Shown: positions 34,741-44,559, counted from the first letter of the stretch. The stretch is DNA of 64,000 nucleotides from Xanthostigma xanthostigma (GCA_963575645.1 OY754472.1:29327401-29391400), one strand, 5' to 3'. The notes: generated from the letters alone by a model not told the origin. Made by a program: numbers and translations.

Positions 34741-37700
34741 CTAAAAATAAATATGTGGTGAAAAATGTATGCCAATTTGTTATTTTGTAATATAATATAA
34801 GAACTTTTACCTTTTAATTCGGAAATCGATTTTTCTGTTCCACCATAATCTTTAGGTAAACATTTTGCCGGGAAAAAATCAAAAAGTTTTTCTTGCGTTC
34901 TGTGAACGTGTATCTGTAACAAAAATTATGCAAATCAATATATTTGTTTTTCGTAAAAAAATAAAAAGCAATTAAACTAGATATAGAAGTGAGCTTCCCT
35001 CCAACTCGTCTATTTCCCTTAATCTAAACCCGTTCTGATCGTGATATTGATTTTTCTACTTACCCGAGAAGCTATTTTTGAACTTGTCAAACTTTTAACA
35101 AGTGTTATAATTGCATCGGCAACTATTGGAGTATTTATAAAGTGGACACTGGTAATAATTACAGGAAAGGTTTTCTGAAAGATCATAAAATAAGCAAAAA
35201 TTATTTACTGAAATTATAAAAAAAAATAATAGGTATAGCACATACCCGCTGGCGATGTGCGCAATGCACTAATAGCCGCGCAGAATTAGCAAATCCGTCA
35301 CATGCAATTGCGAACGTCGATTTTAAATTTTTTTTTGTTAGATAATACGAATATAATAACATATTAAGTTTAAACGCCAATCGGAGCACCGCACGATGGT
35401 TAAAAAAAGTGGCAAAAATCGTCCATATCACTTTTTGGCGATTTACGGGAAAACTATGCATTTGACAAATTAAGTGTAGGGAAATAAAAAATGCGCAATA
35501 AAAAGACGAATCGAATGAGCTTTTGTGAGCTCCGATCAGTCCAGTAGTTTCTTAGTAAATTGCAAAAAACCGCTTTTTTGGGCCATTTTTTCGAAATTCC
35601 ATAACTTCCGTTCTATTAAATATGAAGACTTGAAACTTTAATAGAATATGTGTTTTATAAGCTTCAATATGCATACAAAATTTCAGCAAGATCGATGTTA
35701 TACTTTTTGAGAAACTTTGAAAAAACCGAAAAAAGGCCCTTCCGAAAAGGGTCCCTGAAAAAGTTTTGGGCCAGCGTAGACCAATTTTTCAAACGTGCTT
35801 TTGTTCATCGAGAGTTTCTCTACAACATCCTGCAATGCCGTAGCATTACACCTAGCGAAAGTGCGAAAAAAATTGATTTTAAAAATGGGAGCTTCCGCGA
35901 ACTTATTTTTTTAATAAACAGATTTTCAAAAATAATGTCTAATTAATGCTGTTGTTTGTATCCATGCGACACATATGCACAATTGTACGTAAATATATAA
36001 TGATATCATTATTATTATTGCCATTTTCGCTTTAAAACGCAAAGAAAGCAAAAAAAAATTTTCAGTCAAAAATTTGCAGAATTTGCCATCTAGCCGCATT
36101 TCCAGCTCCCTTTTTTAAAATCAATTTTTTTCGCACTTTCGCTAGGTGTAATGGTACGGCATTGCAGGATGTTGTAGAGCAACTCTCGATGAACAAAAGC
36201 ACGTTTGAAAAAATGGTCTACGCTGGCCCAAAACTTTTTCAGGGACCCTTTTCGGAAGGGCCTTTTTTCGGTTTTTTCAAAGTTTCTCAAAAAGTATAAC
36301 ATCGATCTTGCTGAAATTTTGTATGCATATTGAAGCTTATAAAACACATATTCTATTAAAGTTTCAAGTCTTCATATTTAATAGAACGGAAGTTATGGAA
36401 TTTCGAAAAAATGACCCAAAAAAGCGGTTTTTTTGCAATTTACTAAAAAACTACTGGACTGATCGGAGCTCACAAAAGCTCATTCGATTCGTCTTTTTAT
36501 TGCGCATTTTTTATTTCCCTACACTTAATTTGTCAAATGCATAGTTTTCCCGTAAATCGCCAAAAAGTGATATGGACGATTTTTGCCATTTTTTTTAACC
36601 ATCGTGCGGTGCTCCGATTGGCGTTTAAACTTAATATGTTACTTATATTCGTATTATCTAACAAAAAAAATTTTAAAATCGACGTTCGCAATTGCACGTT
36701 TTTTAGGACACGAATCAGCTAATTCTACCCGACTATAATAGGATCATGGTGTGTTGGTGTGTGTGTTAGCACGATAACCCTTGACAGACCTAATCGATTT
36801 AAACGAAATTAGGTCTACATGTTAAAATCCATCACCGCACAAAGTCTATTTAAAATGTACCCGGTCGTGCCATTTCAAAGGTTGTGTTCAGAGGTTAAAA
36901 AAAGTTTTTGGGCCCAAAAATACTGAAAAAATTCTCAGAATCGTTTTTAATTTTGAAAAACCTTTTCGTGTAGATTTAAATGTGCAGCTAAAATTTAAAC
37001 AAAATCGGCTCGAAAGGACCGGATTTAAAAATTTTAAGAAAACAAGTTAGCGGATTAACAGTTAAGAAAAGTATGGAACCATCAAATTTAAATAAGCCAG
37101 TTCTATTTTTAATTTATTGCAAATGAAATAATGAATTTTCTGATTGAATGGTGTATTCAGTTTGATGCAGATGTTGGATTGACAATAATATTACAATTAA
37201 GGAAAAATCGTATTATTTTAAGGGATGTATTATGGGGCTAATTTTCTTTTATTTTGACCAAAAACAAAATCTAGTCCACGTAACGTAATAAAACCATTCT
37301 GTAATAGCAAATACACTATATTGTCGGCGACCCAAGTTTTTCAATAATTGTATCCAATATAATATTATGATGCCCTCTGCTATTAGAATTTATACATTCT
37401 CGTGTATTGAATTTTTTGCGAGAGTGGAGTGTATCAGAATATTGTGCAACTTACCGTCATAGCTGTTACCGTTCTTTGTACCATAGTCGGTGTTAATTTT
37501 AACAAGTGCCCCAATTTAACGCCGTCAAAATCAGTTACGAAGTGATGACCGGTGAAATAATCTTGATTTCTTGTAAGTTCCAAGAGCATAAATATGAACT
37601 TAAGAAAATCTAGTGGTTTAAATAATTCTGGTTTAGGTTCTGTTAGTTTTATGAAGAAAATTGTTTCATGTTTGTCTGTTTGAACTGGACTTACTATAAA

Positions 37701-40700
37701 AGATCTGAAAATTGAAAATAGTTCTTTTTGGACTAAAAAGACTTTTAGAGAAAATTCAACCCCCTTGAAAAAATACACTTAAACATAAAAGAATAAAGTG
37801 TTGAGGTCGGCGCCAATTTAATTAAGTAATGTAACTTTTTATGTACCTATCTATTGTTATTAAATTGTTGCCGAACCTCAAAAAATTTATTATAGGGCAT
37901 CAGGCCAGGCCATATGGCATATATGTTACGGCTAGAACCCGAAGTGCGGCTACACCTAGTTTTAGCCGGCTAGAACTAGGTGTAGCCACTTACTCTTGGT
38001 TAAATCTAGTATTAGCCGATTGTTTTCGGGTAAAACTAGGTCTAGCCGGTACCATTCCGGCTAGAACTAGGTCCAACCAAACCCTAGTGGCTGATAGTAG
38101 GTCTAGCCGATATCATGCCGGCTAAAACTAGATCCAACCAAACCTATTACTAGGACTAACCTATAAATAGGTTGGCTACCCTGGGTGAAAGTTGTTCTAC
38201 TAACTCTACAGAGCCACATATTTTTGGCTTTTAAGATATTTAAAAAACACCTAATAATAAGAAACGTAGAGAAAATAAAATTCAATGAATTTATTTTAAT
38301 AATTGACTTTTACTAACGGAGGACTACAATTTTAATTTTAACATAATAGGAACAATCAGCAAAAAACAGAAAATAATTGTACCTCTTATAACTTTAAAGA
38401 ATATTATTATTATTATCAATCACACTTTTATAAATCAACACAATTAGTTATTTATTAGAACAATTCGCATGTTACACGTTTGAGCTTATTTGCATCTAGT
38501 TTTATCCACCAGAGTTTGGTGGGATCTAGTTTTAGCCGGCATGATATCGGCTAGACCTAGTATCAGCCACTAGGGTTTGGTTGGACCTAGTTCTAGCCGG
38601 AATGGTACCAGCTAGACCTAGTTTTACCCGAAAACAATCGGCTAATACTAGATTTAACCAAGAGTAAGTGGCTACACCTAGTTCTAGCCGGCTAAAACTA
38701 GGTGTAGCCGCACTTCGGGTTCTAACCGTAACATATACACTATTGGCGTCAGTCGGATGGGGGGACCTAGCGATCGGACCAAAATTTCTCGACGTTTTAT
38801 AGTCTTCTGAACATTCTGGCACCATTTTTGAAAATGTTTCTGCGTATGCGCCGATTTTTTTTCAAAAACAATAGGGCTCTACATATTTACATATTAAACG
38901 TCCTTCTAAAATTTGAGTTCAATCCGTTCGATCTGTATCGTGTTCACAGACCAACTGACTTTCACCAAAAATATGTTTTTTTGACCCCGTGAGACGAAAA
39001 AATATTTTACAATTTTGAAAAGTGAACTTTGAGCCAAGCTACTCACGCAATCTCTTGTACATTAATGATAGATGTACTTAGCGGATCTCTATTGGCAAAT
39101 AATTCAGGAGCTTTAGAGCGCATCGTAAAGTAAGCATCTAATTTATTTTTTGTTTTTTCAATGTTAAATTTGCAAGCAAGTAAAAACTTTTCAATTTCAC
39201 TGTCTTCTACAACAAAAGAAAAAAATACGTTATTAATTATATTCATAAATTAAATTTAGACAACTTATTTCAATAAAGAGTACTAAATATGGGATACTAA
39301 TTATTGTAATATTATAAACAAGGTGCCTTATTTTATTTATTTCAATATGATAGATAGATAGATAAGAAACTTTATTCTGTTAATACTCAGAAAAAATTCC
39401 TCAACAGAATAAAAATTTGTTTGTAATAAAATAGATTTTAATTTTTGTTTGAATTTTGTGGCCGGTAGATTTTTGATTTCAGGGGGCAACTTATTGAAAA
39501 CTCTCAACATAGCATTAACTGGACCTTTGTTGACGCAGTAGTTAATGGCGTGTAGTCTAGTCTAAAGTTTGTTCGTGTTCTCGTGCTGTATGTGTGACTA
39601 CTGACTAGTAGTAGCCCCGAAAGTTAAAAAAACACGTTTTTTTTCACTAAAAAATGACCACACATACTGCCCTAAAAAAGCTAAGGGCAGTAAGTGACAT
39701 TTGTTGAAAAATGAGTTCATACTAAAACCAACGACAGCAGTAAGTGCTGCAGCAATAATTTTATTGTCTTTAAAAATGATTCCATGTTTTGGTTTCCATA
39801 ATCTAAAATTCTGGACCGTCAATACATTTTTAGTAAATCTTGATTTATTCAAATTCATAAGCTGGTCACTTACTGCCTTTTACCTTTTTACGGCAGCATA
39901 GATGACTGAAAATTCTCAAAAATGATGTCTATGTAGACTCAAACATGCATGAATAATTTTAGCGTCATCGGTTAATTACTTCTCGAGTAATTGACGATCA
40001 CTTTTTTTTGTTTCCTTAATTGCAAATTGCGCCATTTTTTTCACAAACGGGTTTCGCTGGTCGGACCAAGCCAGAAAAATCACAAATCCATTCTACTTTA
40101 GCAACCCGTTGGAATTTTTGGAAAAAAATTAATTTTAACCGATTTTATAACGATTGAGAAAAGTTATATTATGGTTTTATACGTTTGTCGCTAAAGAAAT
40201 CGTTATAAAATCGGTTAGAAGTAATTTTTTCCAAAAATTCCAACGGGTTACTCTAGTTGAATGGATTTGTGATTTTTCTGGTTTGGTCCGACCAGCGAAA
40301 CCTGTTTGTGAAAAAAATGGAGCAATTTGCAATTAAGGAAACAAAAAAAAAGTGATCTTAATTACTCGAGATGGTTAGACCCATAAAAAGAAAGATATTT
40401 CACTTACATTTGGTACAGTAAGGCTATTTGGACAGTTGCTATACTCTCCAAATTTTACCAAATTTAACATGACATATTTACCCTAAATTTACAAATATTA
40501 GAGCCTTAAAATATTATTTGCACGACCTGCATTTTCTGCAGCCCAACATTAAAGTCTGCCGGAAACAAAGAATTTACCTTCGACGGTCGGTAAATGCGGT
40601 TGCTCGCTTAGCCAAAGTTTGATGATTTGAATGTTTTCTTCCACCATTTTGTCAGTCAGTCCATAATGTTTCAGCACTGCTTCTCTGTCCGTTTGTAAAA

Positions 40701-40722
40701 ATTGACTGGTTTCGTTTGCCAT
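34589..40722 (-). CDS. CRAL-TRIO domain lipid-binding protein (alpha-tocopherol transfer protein-like), six exons
   Basis: Rebuilt by hand: coding exons 40722-40578, 39206-39047, 37704-37455, 35174-35064, 34913-34811 and 34740-34589 total 921 nt, giving 306 residues plus TAA. All five introns are GT-AG and the phases match (1, 2, 0, 0, 1). Residues about 25-75 form the helical CRAL-TRIO-N region (motifs SEQPHLP and EIEKFLLACKF). Residues about 95-255 form the lipid-binding domain, with TGHHFVTDFDGVKLGH, then FPVIITSVHFINTP, then the hallmark LPKDYGG at 241-247. The C-terminal tail includes a PWFLREE motif. Length fits the family (about 280-310). Known family role: cytosolic carriers of hydrophobic ligands such as tocopherol, retinoids or phosphoinositides; this ligand cannot be read from sequence. 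There is no signal peptide or membrane segment. The start sits in a good context (AAAATGG) with no upstream ATG in the short predicted leader. I see no break in the frame. Introns are 1371, 1342, 2280, 150 and 70 nt, and the three large ones hold foldback repeats. Confidence 0.9.
34811..34913 (-). CDS. CRAL-TRIO gene, exon 5
   Basis: The acceptor is TTGTTACAG and the donor G|GTAAAAG at 34810. It encodes IHVHRTQEKLFDFFPAKC and then LPKDYGG, the most diagnostic motif of the family, and ends in phase 1. Confidence 0.9.
35064..35174 (-). CDS. CRAL-TRIO gene, exon 4
   Basis: Exactly 37 codons, phase 0 at both ends, acceptor CTTTCAG and donor CGG|GTAAGT. It encodes KTFPVIITSVHFINTP and the following helix, the core beta-strand and helix of the CRAL-TRIO pocket. 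It contains no ATG, so a simple ORF scan misses it; domain continuity and splice signals support it. Confidence 0.87.
35303..36696. repeat. Long foldback (inverted repeat) element in intron 3 of the CRAL-TRIO gene
   Basis: Left arm about 35303-35896 and right arm about 36100-36696 are reverse complements over about 590 bp with only around a dozen differences by eye, mostly single bases and homopolymer lengths. They flank a unique spacer of about 200 bp. Outside the arms, weaker inverted similarity continues (AGAATTAG at 35282 against CTAATTCT at 36720). Each arm holds the same 85-98 codon ORF and a second short one. These exist because the arms match and resemble no protein I know. No transposase is visible. 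It is best called a foldback MITE or a recent inverted duplication. Confidence 0.85.
36770..37345 (+). repeat. Dispersed repeat, copy 1 (intron 3), direct repeat of 42281-42815
   Basis: Shares long runs with 42281-42815 in the same orientation, for example ACATGTTAAAATCCATCACC, TTTTTGGGCCCAAAAATAC and GCAAATACACTATATTGTCG. Overall the two are clearly diverged. No ORF. Confidence 0.7.
37455..37704 (-). CDS. CRAL-TRIO gene, exon 3
   Basis: The acceptor is ATTTTCAG (AG at 37706-37705) and the donor ACG|GTAAGT at 37454. The first base completes an Ala codon and 83 codons follow. It holds the first half of the lipid-binding domain, including ETIFFIKL, the LTRNQDYFTGHHFVTDFDG segment and the TPTMVQRTVTAM helix. 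Confidence 0.88.
37920..38737. repeat. Foldback element built of CTAG/TAGCC sub-repeats, intron 2
   Basis: Arms of about 224 bp (37920-38143 and 38514-38737) are inverted copies with few mismatches, around a spacer of about 370 bp. Within each arm a motif of the form GGCTARAACTAGGTCTAGCC recurs about every 30 bp in degenerate form, so each arm is itself a small inverted-motif array. Matching short ORFs on both arms are a by-product. I do not recognise the family. Confidence 0.8.
38745..39030 (+). repeat. Fragments of two dispersed elements fused, intron 2
   Basis: CACTATTGGCGTCAGTCGG ... ACCAAAATTTCTCGACG matches 42148-42240. It runs straight into a CGCATGCGC-family fragment (GCGTATGCGCCGATTTT ... 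TCGTGTTCACAGACC) that ends next to the exon 2 donor. Confidence 0.65.
39047..39206 (-). CDS. CRAL-TRIO gene, exon 2
   Basis: The acceptor is TTGTTGTAG (AG at 39208-39207) and the donor C|GTGAGT at 39046. Joining to exon 1 restores a GAA codon. It encodes the rest of CRAL-TRIO-N, with FLLACKFNIEKTKNKLD and the APELFANRDPL segment common in insect homologues, and ends in phase 2. Confidence 0.88.
39686..39877. repeat. Short element bounded by 13-bp inverted repeats, intron 1
   Basis: GGCAGTAAGTGAC at 39686 and its exact reverse complement at 39865-39877 bound a segment of about 190 bp. A third GCAGTAAGTG lies inside. No clear target duplication. It could be a small MITE or chance. Confidence 0.35.
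39982..40370. repeat. Foldback element, intron 1
   Basis: Arms 39982-40155 and 40198-40370 (about 173 bp each) are near-perfect reverse complements, beginning CTCGAGTAATT and ending AATTACTCGAG, around a spacer of about 42 bp. No coding capacity is evident. It is probably a foldback MITE of unknown superfamily. Confidence 0.8.
40578..40722 (-). CDS. CRAL-TRIO gene, coding exon 1
   Basis: Begins with ATG at 40722-40720 and encodes 48 residues (MANETSQFLQ to LPTVE) plus one base. The donor is G|GTAAAT at 40577-40576. It carries the N-terminal helices and the WLSEQPHLP motif typical of insect family members. Confidence 0.88.
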
Positions 40723-40754
40723 TTTAGATGAATCGCTAATCTCAGGATCTCAGG

Positions 40755-40793
40755 ATGTGAAACAATTGTCACTTTCAAGGCCTACTTTATATA
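40755..40793 (-). promoter_or_regulatory. Putative core promoter of the CRAL-TRIO gene
   Basis: On the minus strand TATATAAAG (40793-40785) is followed about 35 nt later by TTCACAT, a fair match to an arthropod initiator (candidate +1 near 40758). This would give a leader of about 36 nt before the ATG at 40722. Position and spacing are good, but TATA-like strings are common in AT-rich DNA. Confidence 0.4.
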
Positions 40794-41611
40794 TTTTACG
40801 ATAAAAGCGATATAAGTAGTTAACGAAACTCTGGCAAAGCCGTGGCGGAAAGCTAGTTATAACTTCAGTATTAACGCCGCTGCACACGAGTCTGGTTGTA
40901 TCGCTAGATTCCTTAAAATTAAAAAGAATAAAATATTACAGTTCGTTTAATTTGATTCGAGTCGAGTGTTTTTTTTTTAAATGTCGTGTCAATATTGTAA
41001 AGGTTAATGATACCGTTCTCAAATGTCAAGCCCTCTTTTGTTAGGTAATATGAAATTCGTACTTTGAAGTGTTTATGTAACAAGGAAGATAATATTTAAT
41101 AGACCAGGTGGAGAATCAGCGCTGCTTTTAGAGTTCATTTCAGATTAAATTTGTTTGCTGGAAACAGATCAGGAGTACTTGCAACACGAGATTATTTCAT
41201 ACTTACTTATAGCAGCACAATTCTCCACACAGTAGTGTTTTTTTTTGGCCTTTTTTCACCAATTAAAAATCAATTTAAATATGTTATATAATTTTGTATC
41301 CTATTTGGATTAATTAAGTGCTAGATTAGCTTTCCCAATTACAAAAAAATTAAAGTGACAATATAAATACTTTCGATTGTGATTGTTGACATAATCACAA
41401 TTTGATAATTTGAAGGTCTTCTTTTATTAGTCAATTGCACATACCGCTAAACTAACGGTACGTGCTCTATTATCGCTTTGTGCGTCAGAGCTGACTTTCG
41501 TTCATACAAGAAGTTATACCTATCTAAGTTAGTTCGAGTTCATAATTACTACTAAAAATCTAATTGAAAATCCCGAACAGCAGTTGTCGGTTGGTCTGTA
41601 CGTATGTACGT
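40794..41611. other. Upstream region of the CRAL-TRIO gene
   Basis: AT-rich. A CGCTGCACACGAG scrap at 40875 resembles other element ends. No exon-like sequence or further promoter elements recognised. Confidence 0.45.
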
Positions 41612-41902
41612 ATTAGTGATGTGCCGGATATCCGTATCCGCGGATATCCGAGGGAGAAGAAAGATCCGTATCCGTTAGTTTTTGGTGGATCTTTTACCTT
41701 ATTAATTTTCAATTCATAGATGAAATTTTGTATATATAGGTGATTAGGTAATAATGAAAAACTGTTAAAATTATTTTTTAAAATCGTATGTGGCACCTTT
41801 ATATTGCAAACATTTATCGTAGTGAGTACCATACCAATAGTACATAACTCAAAGGTACTAAAAACTATCTTTATAATGATATATTGCACATCGATCACCA
41901 AA
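41612..41902 (-). mobile_element. hAT-type MITE, GATGTGCC family, truncated copy C
   Basis: One intact end (TTAGTGATGTGCCGGATATC) and about 290 bp of family sequence in reverse orientation. It then switches abruptly into CGCATGCGC-family sequence near 41902, so the other end is lost. Confidence 0.75.
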
Positions 41903-42255
41903 TTTTGGGAGGATGTTTGATATGCAAATATGTAGTGGCCTATTGTTTTTGGGGAACATCGGCGCATGCGTAAAAGAATATATCTCTTATAATGTTGTTT
42001 TATATAATAATATAGTTTTTAAAACGGTTTATTCTTCTATCTATTTTTAATAGAAATTTTTGGAATTTTTTTGGGGAAATTCGGCGCATGCGCAAGAGAT
42101 ATATGCCGTCGTTGTTTTTTTTTTAGTGTATTTGCCATAAGGCACTTACACTATTGGCGTCGGTCGGATGGCGGGACCTAGGGGTCGGACCAAAATTTCT
42201 CGACGTTTCATAAGTTTCTAAGAAGTTTGGCACCATTTTTGGAAAAGTATGTTTA

Positions 42256-42260
<5 letters not shown>
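41903..42260. repeat. Chimeric fragments of CGCATGCGC and CACTATTGGCG families
   Basis: CAAATTTTGGGAGGATGTTT, two CGGCGCATGCG segments (about 41960 and 42080), then CACTATTGGCGTCGGTCGG at 42148. It joins the truncated hAT MITE on its left. Confidence 0.6.

Positions 42261-42261
<1 letters not shown>

Positions 42262-42287
<26 letters not shown>
42262..42287. repeat. (TA)n microsatellite
   Basis: Thirteen TA units. Confidence 0.9.
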
Positions 42288-42815
42288 GGTGCGGGCAATA
42301 ACTTTCGAAGGAGTTAATTGATTTTAACGAAATTTGGACCACATGTTAAAATCCATCACCGCACGAAGCCTATTTAAAATGGGCCCGATCGGGCCACTTT
42401 AAGGGGGGCATTTAGGGGTTGAAAAATGTTTTTGGGCCCAAAAATACCGAAAAAATTCTCAGAATCGTTTCAAATTTGAAATTTAACCCTTTAGTAATTA
42501 TTGAAATGTGCTGCTAAAATTTTAATAAAATCGGCCCGACAGGACCGGACTTACAAATTTTATGAAAACGCAAGTTTATTGATATGGATTTGCATACTGA
42601 AGGGTGTATATAATTTGATACAGATGTTGAATTGGTATATAGTATTGAAATTAAGAAAAAAATGTTGTTTTAAGGGGTGTATTAAGGGATAATTTTTTTC
42701 TTTTGTCCAAAAACAAAGTTAAGTTCATACAATAGAGCCACACTGCTTATAAAAGCAAATACACTATATTGTCGGCAGGGTTTCGCACTGCGACCCGAGT
42801 TTTTTTTTTTTAATA
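42281..42815 (+). repeat. Dispersed repeat, copy 2
   Basis: Second copy of the intron 3 repeat, beginning just after a TA microsatellite and ending near a CTGCGACCC motif. Together with copy 1 it makes a direct-repeat pair spanning exons 1-3 of the CRAL-TRIO gene. Confidence 0.7.
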
Positions 42816-42839
42816 GCGGTGTACTTTTAATAATAGTTT

Positions 42840-43070
42840 TTTATTCTATTTTACAAGAAAGTTTTGTAAAATGTTTTTTTTGAGGGAAAGTCGGCGCATG
42901 CGCAGAAGAGGTATAAGTTATAAAGTTGTTTGTATATAAGAATGGTATACTTTTCATAACGGTTTTTTATTCGATCTATTTTTACAAGAGTTTTGTATAA
43001 TTTTGGGAAAAATCGGCGCATGCGCAAAAGAGATACATGCCATAGTTGTTTTTTATAGGGGAAATATAAA
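42840..43070. repeat. Two partial CGCATGCGC-family units
   Basis: Two successive blocks each with TTTTATTC, TTTTACAAGA, AAAGTCGGCGCATGCGC or AAATCGGCGCATGCGC, and AAGAG, about 115 bp apart. A partial tandem duplication of the family core. Confidence 0.6.
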
Positions 43071-43262
43071 ACGATCGAATAAAAAAAAAACTTGGTGACT
43101 GATGATGAGATACTGTTTTAATAATTTGAGATATTAAAATAATAGTTGGCTGACTAAATTAATAAATGAGCGACTGAATTACTAAGTGACTGACTAGTAT
43201 GCCTTCGGTAATTTTGAAGCAGATATCTTCAACCGATTGAAAATAAAATGAAGATTTGTATA

Positions 43263-43408
43263 CACATTTAGTTTGGATGACAATGCATGGTTAGCTGTGT
43301 GACGTCACTCTAAATCCAATATGGTGGACTTCTATTTAGAAGTCCGCCATATTGGATTTAGAGTGACGTCACACAGCGAACCATGCATTGTCATCCAAAC
43401 TAAATGTG
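43263..43408. repeat. Near-perfect 146-bp palindrome
   Basis: The arms (about 73 bp) start CACATTTAGTTTGGATGAC and meet with essentially no spacer at 43335/43336. I count three mismatched pairs. Each arm ends in the TAAATCCAATATGGNGGACT motif that also starts each unit of the adjacent array. Confidence 0.88.
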
Positions 43409-44350
43409 CGGACTAATTTTATTATGCTTTCCTACAATATGGGTATCAAATGAAAGGGCTTGCTAAGAATAACTCGAAAAATAAAGTGACGTCACTCTAA
43501 ATCCAATATGGCGGACTTCTAAAGATGGCGGACTAATTTTTTTATGCTTTCCTACAATATGGGTATCAAATGAAAGGGCTTACTGAAACTAACTCAAAAA
43601 ATAAAGTGACGTCACTCTAAATCAAATATGGCGGACTTCCAAAGATGGCGGACTAAGTTTTTTATGCTTTCCTACAATATGGGTACCAAATGAAAGGGCT
43701 TACTGAAACTAACTCAAAAAATAAACTGAGGTCACTCTAAATCCAATATGGCGGACTTCTAAAGATGGCGGACTAATTTTATTATGCTTTCCTACAATAT
43801 GGGTATCAAATTAAAGGGCTTGCTGAGAATAGCTCGAAAAATAAAGTGACGTCACTCTAAATCCAATATGGCGGACTTCTAAAATGGCGGACTAATTTTA
43901 TTTTGCTTTCCTACAATATGGGTATCAAATGAAAGGGCTTGCTGAAAATACCTCGAAAAATAAAGTGACATCACTCTAAATCCAATATGGCGGATTTCTA
44001 AAGATGGCGGACTAAGTTTATTATGCTTTCCTACAATATAAGTATCAAATGAAAGGGCTTGCTGAGAATAACTCGAAAAATAAAGTGACGTCACTCTAAA
44101 TCCAATATGGCGGACTTCTAAAGATGGACTAAGTTTTTTATGCTTTCCTACAATATGGGTATCAAATAAAAGGGCTAACTGAAAACAACTCGAAATAAAA
44201 GTGACGTTTCTCTAAATTCAATATGGCGGACTAAGTTTTTTATGCTTTCCTACAATATGGGTATCAAATGAAAGGGCTTGCTGAGAACAACGAGAAAAAT
44301 ACAGTGACGTCATTCTAAATTCAATATGGCCGACTTCTAAGGATGGTGGA
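43409..44350. repeat. 120-bp-unit tandem array (minisatellite), about 7-8 units
   Basis: The landmark GTGACGTCACTCTAAATCC recurs at 43486, 43606, 43726 (variant), 43846, 43965, 44085, 44201 (variant) and 44303. Units hold CCAATATGGCGGACTTC, AAGATGGCGGAC, TTTCCTACAATATGGGTATC and AAATGAAAGGGCTT. The first intervals are exactly 120 bp, later ones shrink. Reverse-strand frames of 64-71 codons span units because 120 is a multiple of three. Confidence 0.92.
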
Positions 44351-44355
44351 CTTAG

Positions 44356-44545
44356 TTTTTTACCCCGGAATTGTTTTTTTAAAAACTCCACATTTGCCCC
44401 TTCCCGGTTCACTGCGAGACAATTCGCATACCCCTTTATCGTTCACCCCGGAATTACAATTCGCATACCCGTTTATCGTTCACCCCGGAATTATTTTTTT
44501 AAAAACTCCACCTCTGCCCCATCGCGTTTCACTGCAGATATGCTT
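44356..44545. repeat. Tandem duplication next to the array
   Basis: CCCCGGAATTGTTTTTTTAA through TTCACTGC occurs twice about 125 bp apart. Between the copies CAATTCGCATACCC and TTTATCGTTCACCCCGGAAT occur twice, 37-45 bp apart. Confidence 0.8.
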
Positions 44546-44559
44546 TAAAGTTGTTTTTA

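Noticed and set aside
35650..36722. Matching 61-98 codon ORFs on both arms of the intron 3 foldback.
   Set aside because: They duplicate only because the arms are inverted copies. No recognised domain, and they lie in an intron on both strands.
41560..41967. 135-codon reverse ORF, one of the longest in the window.
   Set aside because: Crosses the junction between a truncated hAT MITE and another repeat, so it cannot be an ancestral reading frame.
43409..44350. Regular repeats considered as a CRISPR array.
   Set aside because: Units are contiguous 120-bp tandem repeats without variable spacers, in a eukaryotic context.
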